Source: Pleurodeles waltl
Taxonomy: Eukaryota; Chordata; Amphibia; Caudata; Salamandridae
NCBI RefSeq assembly: GCF_031143425.1
Contig: NC_090438.1
Span: 771,663,138 to 771,727,137 of the forward strand
DNA length: 64,000 nucleotides
Reading direction: 5' to 3'
In this document: positions 7,500-21,700 of the stretch, in pieces
Numbering within the stretch: position 1 is the first letter of the stretch
How the letters are laid out: each line of letters opens with the position of its first letter
The notes under the pieces: model-generated
Database searches by the model: none
What the model was told of the DNA's origin: nothing
Seen by the model: the letters and a program-made list of their open reading frames with translations, nothing else
Position numbers and translations under genes: made by a program

Positions 7500-10400
7500 C
7501 TGCTGAGAGCACTTTCACTGAGTGCCTTTCACTGCCCCTGGTCACTGCGTTCTTACTTGTGTCTCTATTTGTGATTTTCTCTCCGTACCCCCCTCTGCTC
7601 TTTTCCTCCGTGTTGCTCTATTCTCTTTTGCCATTGTCTCTCTGTTTTGTGGCTTTTTCCCTGCGCTCACTCTGCACTTTCCCTCCGTTTGTGCGTTATG
7701 CTCTTTTGCTGTTGTCTCCCTCTTTTGTGGCTTTTTCTCCAAGCCCATTCTGCTCTTTTCCTCTGTTGCTCTACCTTAGTGCTGGGTAGCAGTTTTTTGC
7801 TCTCTTGTACTTTTAACTTTGTTCTCGCTGCTCTCTCTCTGCATTGCTCCCACTACCTTCCTGCTCTTTTTTCCCACCCCCCACCAGCCTGCCCACGACC
7901 ACCCAATGCCACTCCCACCCCCGTACCTACATAATGGCGGCTGCAGCACAACCCCATTGAGAAGGTCCTTGGGCCATCTGCCCCCTCGCCATTCGTCTTG
8001 TTCTTTAGTCAAAGGTTCTGCCTTCAAGTTAAAAAAACGCCCATCGCATTTCAGTCACCCGGACTTTGAACTCTTAGTCCCTTTTTAGTGTTTATACACA
8101 AAACAAAAGTGTGCTGTGCCATTCTGCTCGACATTGTACTAAGTGCTATTAACGCTCAAAAAGTAGTTAGAAATACCTTATCCAAATATATTCATCAAAG
8201 AAGAGCATGATTGTTGTACAAATCAGTATGACAAAATTTACACATCCTAATTTTCCCACTGTGTCTATTTGCAATACATATACTTTTTCTCATTGCATTG
8301 TGGTATTTGTAGTCTATTTTCTATTGATATACTAACGACAAGGGAATTTTCTATTGTGGATTACCATAACTAATAATTTGTATATTAATGTAAACATGTG
8401 ATTCACGCGTGAGCACATGTCATAATTAAAAGATATATGATTGATTATTGGTATTAGTACCCTATTACTATTATGTATAAATATCAATCATTATGTGTAC
8501 CTCATAATTCTACGTCTTCCTCTTAATTGACCATGTGCTACAATTTATACATTTATTGAAACTCCTGTGCCTCACAGTTAACAATAACAACAGTTAACCT
8601 AATAGTTCTCTATCACCACGATTTTGCAATTCCTTATTCTGGTATGTCCACCTATTTTATTTAATAGTAAAACATAACCTGGCAGGGGCGCAAATTATAG
8701 TTACCTTAGCGCATGTGTCCTGCGGACACCCCTGGCCCCTAAGGACCACCATCTTCCTGCGGCAAGATAGTACAAAATAATAGTGAGTCCTGCAGACCCC
8801 CCCATGCCCTATGGACTACCTCCTCCCTGTGGCCAAATCGAAAGAAGCCATACATGGCCATGGGGACAGCCACTCCCTTAGGGCAGAATCCTGCTACCTC
8901 CTGAGGTGCCCACCCTCGGGAGGCAGCTGTTTCCCTTTGTATGGCAGAAGCTGACATCTTCCAACAAGCAAAAGCAAACACTCCACTTTCAGCAAGTGGG
9001 AGATTTAAAAATGCTCCCTTTTACTGAAAGTGGAGGGTTTTTTATGATCTCTTTGCCTGCTGCTACCTGTGCAGCCCCCCTAAACATATATTTAATGGTC
9101 CAAATGGTAGTGTAGCCCACTCAGAGAATCAATGTTTTCCATCAGTTTGAAGTCAGGCGTAAAGTCTTTCCAGCATTATTTTCGAATAGGTTTCATTTAT
9201 TTATAATATCAAAACTTGAATGTCGTAGCGTTCCACATGAAAGTTCTTAAAGCAAAAGATACATTCTTGGTGGGACTTCCATTTTTCAATTAAAGCAGTC
9301 AGTCAAAATAGTAAGGTTATGGAGTAAAGTTTTTTCTATTCGGTGCGGCGTTTTAGTCCAGTGCCATTTTGAAGTGAAAGTTATATTTAATGGTGCCTCT
9401 TTTAGGCTCCAAACCCCTTCCCCTGTGCATGGTGCAGTGTGTGGAGCTTAAAGAGGGTTGACTGCAGGGCCTGGCCATAGGCCAAGCCCTGTGGCCAATT
9501 CCTGCTTCGCACAGTCAAAGGCACTGCATGGCAGGGGTTTTGTGTGGGTATAAGTGGTTGTCCGCCCTGTGGACAAACTCCGCTGCGTATGGCCAAAGGC
9601 TGTGCGCGTTGTGGGGTTCGGTGCTCATACGGGGTTGGCTGCAGGGTTATAGTTTTTTTTTAACATCAAATACTTTTATTCTCCCACCTGATATTGTGTT
9701 TCAACCATCACTGTCTTGAACACATGACCAGGGCAGCCATTACAAACACATTATATAGTAGTGTCACAATCTACGTTACAGTAAACAGTGAAAACACACT
9801 GATTAAAAAGTAATGCAAAGTAAGAAGTAAAAAAGATAGGTGACAAAAGGGAGGCATCCCATTAGCAATTGATCAAACAAACCTCTGCCTTATACCACCA
9901 CTAATAATGTGGGAATTGAACATCATACAAAGTAATACTTCCATAGAATCCTTACACCCATGTACAGGCTCAAAATGGCCATTCTCAGATAAGGCTAGGT
10001 CATATTGCATATATCTGAAGTAGCAAATTTACACGTTACAACGTTATAAAACCTGATTACATCGTGTGTATCTGAAGTGGCAGTAAAACAGTACACTAAT
10101 ATCGATTCGTTGAGATGGATCAAATGTCACATTGTCTAAAGCAAAGTGTATCCATGAGTAATCCAAAACTACAGAAAAAATGAAAGAAAGGGTGGGGGGC
10201 AGAGGTTCAAATTTCAATTAGATAGCATACCAATTAAACAAATAAAGATGGAAAATTAAAAATCAAACTCTAATAACATAGATAAATACATGAATAAATC
10301 ATAATCAGATCCGGAAGTGTTCAATTTCACAGAATTACTCAGGGTGCACATACAGCTCTTCATCCATAAACATCAAAGAACCCATCTCCGTAGTCAACTT

Positions 10401-11243
10401 TGATTCCTTTCTCTGGAGTGTTATCACTCTACCCAACCTCGGGTTTTTAGGTATTCATTCAATGTCACCAAAGTTTGCTTGCTTCCAATTCCCTTTGTGT
10501 AAAATTAAAGTGGTTTGCTGTGCTATATCTGTGATCATTAATGGTTATAGCACACCAATGTCCTAGGATCCGTTTTTTCACAGTGAAGATGGTGAATCCT
10601 ATATACCATTTCTTACAAGGTCAGATAATACCATTTACGCCAAAATCTGTTTTGCAGGTGAACAGCTTAGTTATTTTCCACCTTTTACGTCCATGATTTA
10701 GGGTAATCTCCTGTACATATACTCGCTATAGTTACATGCTTGACATAGGCCGTAGCATCTAAAGCCAGATCCTTGCGGTAGCCAAGTCCCTGATTTGGGT
10801 GCCAGATCCCTGTGGACCAACAAATACCACAAATACATGTTTCTCTGAGACGAGAGAGTCATGGATGTGTCCAGACTTTCTCCTTAAAAATTTGATCACC
10901 CCAAGGTATTTCCCATCTGCTCCTCAAAAGTTGTTTATGTTGTTTGGTGATGAAGTGAACAGGTTCATGCTTGTCACTAAATTTACTAGTGGATTTGAAA
11001 AGTGTCTGTTCTCCGTTCATCATATCTGGTCCAATACCTGCTTTTCTCAATGCCTTGTGGGTTACCCTCTCTTTCTCAATTTCTTAATCATCTGGGATTT
11101 GGTCCACTGATATTCTTCCTCTTTAGTACAGTTTCTCTTAGCTTGAAGGAATTCACTATAAGGAGAAGGTCCTTTGGCCAGCCCCCCTCTGTTCTGGTTG
11201 CTCCCCACCAGTCTCCAGAGTCCTCCTCTGCTCTTCACCACCC
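7500..11243 (+). repeat. Monomer 3, subtype C, 7-bp deletion
   Basis: C-type throughout. A 7-bp deletion near 9136 removes GTCAAAA from the sequence AATGTT[GTCAAAA]TTCCATC seen in other copies. Private changes include GTAAACAGTG near 9781 and ATATCTGGTCC near 11023. It lacks the M5/M7-specific variants, so it is an older-branching C copy in this window. Confidence 0.93.
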
Positions 11244-14200
11244 CTGCTGAGAGCACTTTCACTGAGTGCCTTTCACTGCCCCTGGTCACTGCGTTCCTAC
11301 TTGTGTCTCTGTTTGTGATTTTTTCACGTACCCCCCTCTGCTCTTTTCCTTCGTGTTGCTCTGTGCTCTTTTGCCGTTGTCTCTCTGTTTTGTGGCTTTT
11401 TCCCTGTGCTCACTCTGCACTTTCCCTCCGTGTTTGCATTGTGCTCTTTTGCTGTTGTCTCCCTCTTTTGTGGCTTTTTCTCCAAGCCCATTCCGCTCTT
11501 TTCCTCTGTTGCTCTACCTTAGTGCTGGGTAGCAGTTTTTTGCTCTCTTGTACTTTTATCTTTGTTCTCGCTGCTTTCTCTCTGCATTGCTCCCACTACC
11601 TTCCTGCTCTTTTTTCCCACCCGCCACCAGCCCACCCACTCCCACCCAATGCCACTCCCACCCCCGGACCTACTTAATGGCAGCTGCAGCACAACCCCAT
11701 TGAGAAGGTCCTTGGGCCATCTGCCCCCTCGCCATTCGCCTTGTTCTTTAGTCAAAGGTTCTCCCTTTAAGTTAAAAAAACGCCCATCGCATTTCAGTCA
11801 CCCGGACCTTGAACTCTTAGTCCCTTTTTAGTGTTTATACACAAAACAAAAGTGTGCTGTGCCATTCTGCTCAACATTGTACTAAATGCTATTAACACGC
11901 AAAAAGTAGTTAGAAATACCTTATCCAAATATATTCATCAAAGAAGAGCATGAATGTTGTACAAATCAGTATTACAAAATTTACACATCCTAATTTTCCC
12001 ACTGTGTCTATTTGCAATACATATACTTTTTCTCATTGCATTGTGGTATTTGTAGTCTATTTTCCATTGATATACTAACTACAAGGGAATTTTCTATTGT
12101 GGATTACCATAACTATTAATTTGTATATTAATGTAAACATGTGATTCACGCGTGAGCACATGTCATAATTAAAAGATATATGAGTGATTATTGGTATTAG
12201 TACCATATTGCTATTATGTATAAATATCAATCATTATGTGTACCTCATAATTCTACGTCTTCCTCTTAATTGACCATGTGCTACAATTTATACATTTATT
12301 GAAACTCCTGTGCCTCACAGTTAACAATAACAACAGTTAACCTAATAGTTCTCTATCACCACGATTTTGTAACTCCTTATTCTGGTATGTCCACCTATTT
12401 TATTTAATAGTAAAACATAACCTGGCAGGGGTGCCAGTTATAGTTACCTTAGTGCATGAGTCCTGCGGACACCCCTGGGCCCCAAGGACCACCATCTCCC
12501 TGCGGCAAGATAGTACAAAATAATAGTGGGTCCTGCAGACCCCCCAGGCCCTATGGACCACCTCCTCCCTGTGGCCAAATAGAAAGAAGCCATACATGGC
12601 CCTGGGGACAGCCACCCCCTTAGGGCAGGCTCCTGCTACCTCCTGAGGTGCCCACCCTCGGGAGGCAGCTGTTTCCCTTTGTATGGCAGAAGCTGACATC
12701 TTCCACCAAGCAAAAGCAAACACTCCACTTTCAGCAAGTGGAAGATTTAAAAATGCTCCCTTTTACTGAAAGTGGAGTTTTTTTTATCTCTTTGCCTGCT
12801 GCTACCTGTGCAGCCCTCCTAAACATAAATTTAATGGTCCAAATGGTAGTGTAGCCCGGTCAGAGGATCAATGTTGTCAAAATTCCATCAGTTTGAAGTC
12901 AAGCGTAAAGTCTTTCCAGCATTATTTTCGAATAGGTTTCATTTATTTATAATATCAAAACTTGAATGTCGTAACGATCCACATGAAAGATCTTGAAGCA
13001 AAAGATACATTCTTGGTGGGACTTCCATTTTTCAATTAAAGCAGTCAGTCGAAATAGTAAGGTTATGGAGTAAAGTCTTTTTCTATTGGGTACGGCGTTT
13101 TAGTCCAGCACCATTTTGAAGTGAAAGTTATATTTAATGGTGCCTCTTTTAGGCTCCAAACCCCTTCCCCTGTGCATGGTGAGGTGTGTGGAGCTTAAAG
13201 GGTGTTGCCTGCAGGGCCTGGCCGTAGGCCAAGCCCTGTGGCCAATTCCTGTTTCGCACAGTCAAAGGCACTGCATGGCAGGGGTTTTGTGTGGGTATAA
13301 GTGGTTGTCCGCCCTGTGGACAACCACTGCTGCGTATGGCCAAAGGCCGTGCGCGTTGTGGTGTTCGGTGGTCATAGGTGGTTGGCTGCAGGGTTATAGG
13401 TTTTTTTAACATCAAATACTTTTATTCTCCCACCTGATATTGTGTTTCAACCATCACTGTCTTGAACATATGACCAGGGCAGCCATTACAAACACATTAT
13501 ATAGTAGTGTCACAATCTACGTTACAGTGGACAGTGAAATCACACTGATTAAAAAGTAATGCAAAGTAAGAAGTAAAAAAGAAAGGTGAAAAAAGGGAGG
13601 TATCCCATTAGCAATTGATCAAACAAACCTCTGCCTTATACCACCACTAATAATGTGGAAATTGAACATCATACAAAGTAATACTTCCATAGAATCCTTA
13701 CAACCATGTACAGGCTCAAAATGGCCATTCTCAGATAAGGCTAGGTCATATTGCATATATCTGAAGTAGCAAATTTACATGTTACAACGTTATAAAACCT
13801 GATTACATCGTGTGTATCTGAAGTGGCAGTAAAACAGTACACTAATATCGATTTGTTGAGATGGATCAAATGTCACATTGTCTAAAGCAAAGTGTATCCA
13901 TGAGTAATCCAAAACTACAGAAAAAATTAAAGAATGGGTGTGGGGCAGAGGTTCAAATTTCAATTAGATAGCATACCAATTAAACAAATAAAGATGGAAA
14001 ATTAAGAATCAAACTCTAATAACATAGATAAATACATGAATAAATCATAATCAGATCCGGAAGCGTTCAATTTCACAGAATTACTCAGGGTGCACATACA
14101 GCTCTTCATCCATAAACATCAAAGAACCGATCTCCGTAGTCAACTTTGATTCCTTTCTCTGGAGTGTCATCACTCTACCCCCCCCTCGTGTTTTTAGGTA

Positions 14201-14990
14201 TTCATTCAATGCCACCAAAGTTTGCTTGCTTCCAATTCCCTTTGTGTAAAATTAAAGTGCTTTGCTGTGCTATATCTGTGATCATTAATGGTTATAGCAC
14301 ACCAATGTCCTAGGATCCATTTTTTCACAGTGAAGATGGTTAATCCTATATACCATTTCTTACAAGGTCAGATAATACCATTTACTCCAAAATCTGTTTT
14401 GCAGGTGAACAGCTTAGTTATTTTCCACCTTTTACGTCCATGATTTAGGGTAATCTCCTGTATATATACTGGCTATAGTTACATGCTTGACATAGGCCGT
14501 AGCATCTAAAGCCAGATCCTTGCGGTAGCCAAGTCCCTGATTTGGGTGCCAGATCCCTGTGGACCAACAAATACCACAAATACATGTTTCTCTGAGACGA
14601 GAGAGTCATGGATGTGTCCAGACTTTCTCCTTAAAAATGTGATCACCCCAAGGTATTTCCCATCTGCTCCTCAAAAGTTGTTTATGTTGTTTGGTGATGA
14701 AGTGAACAGGTTCATGCTTGTCAATAAATTTACTAGTGGATTTGAAAAGTGTCTGTTCTCCGTTCATCATATCTGCTCCAATACCTGCTTTTCTCAATGC
14801 CTTGTGGGTTACCCTCTCTTTCTCAATTTCTTAATCATCTGGGATTTGGTCCACTGATATTCTTCCTCTTTAGTACAGTTTCTCTTAGCTTGAAGGAATT
14901 CACTATAAGGAGAAGGTCCTTCGGCCAGCCCCCCTCTGTTCTGGTTGCTCCCCACCAGTCTCCAGAGTCCTCCTCTGCTCTTCACCACCC
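11244..14990 (+). repeat. Monomer 4, chimaera A to B
   Basis: A-type from its start through the GC-rich block (TTATAGG followed by a 7-T run at about 13401). It becomes B-type by 13466 (CTTGAAC instead of CTTGATC) and keeps B markers to the end: GGAAGCGTTC, AACCGATCTCC, CTCGTG, GTCAATAAAT and CCTTCGGCC. Private changes include GTCAGAGGATC near 12858, AACGATCC near 12974 and GGTTAATCC near 14338. It retains the canonical four-tract C-rich motif at 11631-11647. Confidence 0.9.
11631..11647 (-). other. Predicted G-quadruplex / i-motif, monomer 4 (A)
   Basis: The same 17-bp four-tract motif as at 388-404. In M6 and M8 the first tract is CGC (three tracts left). In B a GACCACCC variant, and in C further changes, remove the short-loop arrangement. 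Confidence 0.6.
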
Positions 14991-17900
14991 CTGCTGAGAG
15001 CACTTTCACTGAGTGCCTTTCACTGCCCCTGGTCACTGCGTTCTTACTTGTGTCTCTATTTGTGATTTTCTCTCCGTACCCCCCTCTGCTCTTTTCCTCC
15101 GTGTTGCTCTATTCTCTTTTGCCATTGTCTCTCTGTTTTGTGGCTTTTTCCCTGCGCTCGCTATGCACTTTCCCTCTGTTTGTGCGTTATGCTCTTTTGC
15201 TGTTGTCTCCCTCTTTTGTGGCTTTTTCTCCAAGCCCATTCTGCTCTTTTCCTCTGTTGCTCTACCTTAGTGCTGGGTAGCAGTTTTTTGCTCTCTTGTA
15301 CTTTTAACTTTGTTCTCGCTGCTCTCTCTCTGCATTGCTCCCACTACCTTCCTGCTCTTTTTTCCCACCCGCCACCAGCCTGCCCACGACCACCCAATGC
15401 CACTCCCACCCCCGTACCTACATAATGGCGGCTGCAGCACAACCCCATTGAGAAGGTCCTTGGGCCATCTGCCCCCTCGCCATTCGTCTTGTTCTTTAGT
15501 CAAAGGTTCTGCCTTTAAGTTAAAAAAACGCCCATCGCATTTCAGTCACCCGGACTTTGAACTCTTAGTCCCTTTTTAGTGTTTATACACAAAACAAAAG
15601 TGTGCTGTGCCATTCTGCTCGACATTGTACTAAGTGCTATTAACGCTCAAAAAGTAGTTAGAAATACCTTATCCAAATATATTCATCAAAGAAGAGCATG
15701 ATTGTTGTACAAATCAGTATGACAAAATTTACACATCCTAATTTTCCCACTGTGTCTATTTGCAATACATATACTTTTTCTCATTGCATTGTGGTATTTG
15801 TAGTCTATTTTCTATTGATATACTAACGACAAGGGAATTTTCTATTGTGGATTACCATAACTATTAATTTGTATATTAATGTAAACATGTGATTCACGCG
15901 TGAGCACATGTCATAATTAAAAGATATATGATTGATTATTGGTATTAGTACCCTATTACTATTATGTATAAATATCAATCATTATGTGTACCTCATAATT
16001 CTACGTCTTCCTCTTAATTGACCATGTGCTACAATTTATACATTTATTGAAACTCCTGTGCCTCACAGTTAACAATAACAACAGTTAACCTAATAGTTCT
16101 CTATCACCACGATTTTGCAATTCCTTATTCTGGTATGTCCACCTATTTTATTTAATAGTAAAACATAACCTGGCAGGGGCGCAAATTATAGTTACCTTAG
16201 CGCATGTGTCCTGCGGACACCCCTGGCCCCCAAGGACCACCATCTTCCTGCGGCAAGATAGTACAAAATAATAGTGGGTCCTGCAGACCCCCCCATGCCC
16301 TATGGACCACCTCCTCCCTGTGGCCAAATCGAAAGAAGCCATACATGGCCATGGGGACAGCCACTCCCTTAGGGCAGAATCCTGCTACCTCCTGAGGTGC
16401 CCACCCTCGGGAGGCAGCTGTTTCCCTTTGTATGGCAGAAGCTGACATCTTCCACCAAGCAAAAGCAAACACTCCACTTTCAGCAAGTGGGAGATTTAAA
16501 AATGCTCCCTTTTACTGAAAGTGGAGGGTTTTTTATGATCTCTTTGCCTGCTGCTACCTGTGCAGCCCCCCTAATCATATATTTAATGGTCCAAATGGTA
16601 GTGTAGCCCACTCAGAGAATCAATGTTGTCAAAATTCCATCAGTTTGAAGTCAGGCGTAAAGTCTTTCCAGCATTATTTTCGAATAGGTTTCATTTATTT
16701 ATAATATCAAAACTTGAATGTCGTAGCGTTCACATGAACGTTCTTGAAGCAAAAGATACATTCTTGGTGGGACTTCCATTTTTCAATTAATGCAGTCAGT
16801 CAAAATAGTAAGGTTATGGAGTAAAGTCTTTTCTATTCGGTGCGGCGTTTTAGTCCAGCGCCATTTTGAAGTGAAAGTTATATTTAATGGTGCCTCTTTT
16901 AGGCTCCAAACCCCTTCCCCTGTGCATGGTACAGTGTGTGGAGCTTAAAGAGGGTTGACTGCAGGGCCTGGCCATAGGCCAAGCCCTGTGGCCAATTCCT
17001 GCTTCGCTCAGTCAAAGGCACTGCATGGCAGGGGTTTTGTGTGGGTATAAGTGGTTGTCCGCCCTGTGGACAAACTCCGCTGCGTATGGCCAAAGGCTGT
17101 GCGCGTTGTGGGGTTCGGTGGTCATACGGGGTTGGCTGCAGGGTTATAGTTTTTTTTTAACATCAAATACTTTTATTCTCCCACCTGATATTGTGTTTCA
17201 ACCATCACTGTCTTGAACACATGACCAGGGCAGCCATTACAAACACATTATATAGTAGTGTCACAATCTACGTTACAGTGGACAGTGAAAACACACTGAT
17301 TAAAAAGTAATGCAAAGTAAGAAGTAAAAAAGAAAGGTGAAAAAAGGGAGGCATCCCATTAGCAATTGATCAAACAAACCTCTGCCTTATACCACCACTA
17401 ATAATGTGGAAATTGAACGTCATACAAAGTAATACTTCCATAGAATCCTTACACCCATGTACAGGCTCAAAATGGCCATTCTCAGATAAGGCTAGGTCAT
17501 ATTGCATATATCTGAAGTAGCAAATTTACACGTTACAACGTTATAAAACCTGATTACATCGTGTGTATCTGAAGTGGCATTAAAACAGTACACTAATATC
17601 GATTCGTTGAGATGGATCAAATGTCACATTGTCTAAAGCAAAGTGTATCCATGAGTAATCCAAAACTACAGAAAAATTGAAAGAAAGGGTGGGGGGCAGA
17701 GGTTCAAATTTCAATTAGATAGCATACCAATTAAACAAATAAAGATGGAAAATTAAAAATCAAACTCTAATAACATAGATAAATACATGAATAAATCATA
17801 ATCAGATCCGGAAGTGTTCAATTTCACAGAATTACTCAGGGTGCACATACAGCTCTTCATCCATAAACATCAAAGAACCCATCTCCGTAGTCAACTTTGA

Positions 17901-18740
17901 TTCCTTTCTCTGGAGTGTTATCACTCTACCCAACCTCGGGTTTTTAGGTATTCATTCAATGCCACCAAAGTTTGCTTGCTTCCAATTCCCTTTGTGTAAA
18001 ATTAAAGTGCTTTGCTGTGCTATATCTGTGATCATTAATGGTTATAGCACACCAATGTCCTAGGATCCGTTTTTTCACAGTGAAGATGGTGAATCCTATA
18101 TACCATTTCTTACAAGGTCAGATAATACCATTTACTCCAAAATCTGTTTTGCAGGTGAACAGCTTAGTTATTTTCCACCTTTTACGTCCATGATTTAGGG
18201 TAATCTCCTGTATATATACTGGCTATAGTTACATGCTTGACATAGGCCGTAGCATCTAAAGCCAGATCCTTGCGGTAGCCAAGTCCCTGATTTGGGTGCC
18301 AGATCCCTGTGGACCAACAAATACCACAAATACATGTTTCTCTGAGACGAGAGAGTCATGGATGTGTCCAGACTTTCTCCTTAAAAATGTGATCACCCCA
18401 AGGTATTTCCCCTCTGCTCCTCAAAAGTTGTTTATGTTGTTTGGTGATGAAGTGAACAGGTTCATGCTTGTCACTAAATTTACTAGTGGATTTGAAAAGT
18501 GTCTGTTCTCCGTTCATCATATCTGCTCCAATACCTGCTTTTCTCAATGCCTTGTGGGTTACCCTCTCTTTCGCAATTTCTTAATCATCTGGGATTTGGT
18601 CCACTGATATTCTTCCTCTTTAGTACAGTTTCTCTTAGCTTGAAGGAATTCACTATAAGGAGAAGGTCCTTTGGCCAGCCCCCCTCTGTTCTGGTTGCTC
18701 CCCAGCAGTCTCCAGAGTCCTCCTCTGCTCTTCACCACCC
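14991..18740 (+). repeat. Monomer 5, subtype C
   Basis: C-type. It shares with M7 the rare variants GCGCTCGCT near 15154, GCGTTCACATGAACG near 16725, TTCGCTCAGTC near 17004 and TTCCCCTCTGC near 18407, which mark the 7.5-kb dimer duplication. The change CTATGCACTTTCCCTCTG near 15162 is private to it. Confidence 0.93.
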
Positions 18741-21700
18741 CTGCTGAGAGCACTTTCACTGAGTGCCTTTCACTGCCCCTGGTCACTGCGTTCCTACTTG
18801 TGTCTCTGTTTGTGATTTTTTCACGTACCCCCCTCTGCTCTTTTCCTTCGTGTTGCTCTGTGCTCTTTTGCCGTTGTCTCTCTGTTTTGTGGCTTTTTCC
18901 CTGTGCTCACTCTGCACTTTCCCTCCGTGTTTGCGTTGTGCTCTTTTGCTGTTGTCTCCCTCTTTTGTGGCTTTTTCTCCAAGCCCATTCCGCTCTTTTC
19001 CTCTGTTGCTCTACCTTAGTGCTGGGTAGCAGTTTTTTGCTCTCTTGTACTTTTATCTTTGTTCTCGCTGCTTTCTCTCTGTATTGCTCCCACTACCTTC
19101 CTGCTCTTTTTTCCCACCCGCCACCAGCGCACCCACTCCCACCCAATGCCACTCCCACCCCCGGACCTACTTAATGGCAGCTGCAGCACAACCCCATTGA
19201 GAAGGTCCTTGGGCCATCTGCCCCCTCGCCATTTGTCTTGTTCTTTAGTCAAAGGTTCTCCCTTTAAGTTAAAAAAACGCCCATCGCATTTCAGTCACCC
19301 GGACCTTGAACTCTTAGTCCCTTTTTAGTGTTTATACACAAAACAAAAGTGTGCTGTGCCATTCTGCTCAACATTGTACTAAATGCTATTAACGAGCAAA
19401 AAGTAGTTAGAAATACCTTATCCAAATATATTCATCAAAGAAGAGCATGAATGTTGTACAAATCAGTATTACAAAATGTACACATCCTAATTTTCCCACT
19501 GTGTCTATTTGCAATACATATTCTTTTTCTCATTGCATTGTGGTATTTGTAGTCTATTTTCCATTGATATACTAACTACAAGGGAATTTTCTATTGTGGA
19601 TTACCATAACTATTAATTTGTATATTAATGTAAACATGTGATTCACGCGTGAGCACATGTCATAATTAAAAGATATATGAGTGATTATTGGTATTAGTAC
19701 CATATTGCTATTATGTATAAATATCAATCATTATGTGTACCTCATAATTCTACGTCTTCCTCTTAATTGACCATGTGCTACAATTTATACATTTATTGAA
19801 ACTCCTGTGCCTCACAGTTAACAATAACAACAGTTAACCTAATAGTTCTCTATCACCACGATTTTGTAACTCCTTATTCTGGTATGTCCACCTATTTTAT
19901 TTAATAGTAAAACATAGCCTGGCAGGGGCGCCAGTTATAGTTACCTTAGTGCATGAGTCCTGCGGACACCCCTGGGCCCCAAGGACCACCATCTCCCTGC
20001 GGCAAGATAGTACAAAATAATAGTGGGTCCTGCAGACCCCCCAGGCCCTATGGACCACCTCCTCCCTGTGGCCAAATAGAAAGAAGCCATACATGGCCCT
20101 GGGGACAGCCACCCCCTTAGGGCAGGCTCCTGCTACCTCCTGAGGTGCCCACCCTCGGGAGGCAGCTGTTTCCCTTTGTATGGCAGAAGCTGACATCTTC
20201 CACCAAGCAAAAGCAAACACTCCACTTTCAGCAAGTGGAAGATTTAAAAATGCTCCCTTTTACTGAAAGTGGAGTTTTTTTTATCTCTTTGCCTGCTGCT
20301 ACCTGTGCAGCCCTCCTAAACATAAATTTAATGGTCCAAATGGTAGTGTAGCCCGGTCAGAGAATCAATGTTGTCAAAATTCCATCAGTTTGAAGTCAAG
20401 CGTAAAGTCTTTCCAGCATTATTTTCGAATAGGTTTCATTTATTTATAATATCAAAACTTGAATGTCGTAACGTTCCACATGAAAGATCTTGAAGCAAAA
20501 GATACATTCTTGGTGGGACTTCCATTTTTCAATTAAAGCAGTCAGTCGAAATAGTAAGGTTATGGAGTAAAGTCTTTTTCTATTGGGTACGGCGTTTTAG
20601 TCCAGCACCATTTTGAAGTGAAAGTTATATTTAATGGTGCCTCTTTTAGGCTCCAAACCCCTTCCACTGTGCATGGTGAGGTGTGTGGAGCTTAAAGGGG
20701 GTTGCCTGCAGGGCCTGGCCGTAGGCCAAGCCCTGTGGCCAATTCCTGTTTCGCACAGTCAAAGGCACTGCATGGCAGGGGTTTTGTGTGTGTATCAGTG
20801 GTTGTCCGCCCTGTGGACAACCACTGCTGCGTATGGCCAAAGGCCGTGCGCGTTGTGGTGTTCGGTGGTCATAGGGGGTTGGCTGCAGGGTTATAGGTTT
20901 TTGTAACATCAAATACTTTTATTCTCCCACCTGATATTGTGTTTCAACCATCACTGTCTTGATCACATGACCAGGGCAGCCATTACAAACACATCATATA
21001 GTAGTGTCACAATCTATGTTACAGTGGACAGTGAAAACACACTGATTAAAAAGTAATGCAAAGCAAGAAGTAAAAAAGGAAGGTGAAAAAAGGGAGGTAT
21101 CCCATTAGCAATTGATCAAACAAACCTCTGCCTTATAGCGCCACTAATAATGTGGAAATTGAACATCATACAAAGTAATACTTCCATAGAATCCTTACAA
21201 CCATGTACAGGCTCAAAATAGCCATTCTCAGATAAGGCTAGGTCATATTGCATATATCTGAAGTAGCAAATTTACACGTTACAATGTAATAAAACCTGAT
21301 TACATCGTGTGTATCTGAAGTGGCAGTAAAACAGTACACTAATATCGATTCGTTGAGATGGATCAAATGTCATCTTGTCTAAAGCAAAGTGTATCCATGA
21401 GTAATCCAAAACTACAGAACAAAGGAAAGAAAGGGTGTGGGGCATAGGTTCAAATTTCAATTAGATAGCATACCAATTAAACAAATAAAGATGGAAAATT
21501 AAGAATCAAACTCTAATAACATAGCTAAATACATGAATAAATCATAATCAGATCCGGAAGTGTTCAATTTCACAGAATTACTCAGGGTGCACATACAGCT
21601 CTTCATCCATAAACATCAAAGAACCCATCTCCATAGTCAACTTTGATTCCTTTCTCTGGAGTGTCATCACTCTACCCCCCCTTGGGTTTTTAGGTATTCA

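Larger units (their letters stand above)
1..11243 (+). repeat. Higher-order unit 1: trimer A-B-C
   Basis: Three consecutive monomers carry subtype A, then B, then C markers from end to end. A has TTTTTTCACGTA near offset 80, GGCGCCAGTTATAG near 1185 and a CCCCCCCTTGGG tract near 2935. B has the TCCATGTTGCTC variant, a CCCCTGTCCCCC block and CTCGTG after its C-tract. C has TCTCTATTTG, CTTCCTGCGG and ACCCAACCTCGGG. This is the clearest full-length statement of the trimeric register in the left half of the window. Confidence 0.8.
11244..18740 (+). repeat. Higher-order unit 2: dimer A/B-C (deletion derivative)
   Basis: This unit is 7497 bp. It begins as A (11244), changes to B within the same monomer between about 13401 and 13466, and is followed by a C monomer (14991). 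Relative to A-B-C, exactly one monomer length is missing, and the join falls at the equivalent position of A and B. That is what an in-register unequal exchange would leave. Confidence 0.75.

Noticed and set aside
11174..11677. 167-codon + strand ORF with a hydrophobic, Cys/Leu/Ser-rich product (also at 18671 and 26167)
   Set aside because: It is the antisense of the purine-rich low-complexity tract. Pyrimidine-rich DNA encodes Leu/Ser/Pro/Phe/Cys and lacks stops by composition. It exists only in A monomers and is frameshifted elsewhere.
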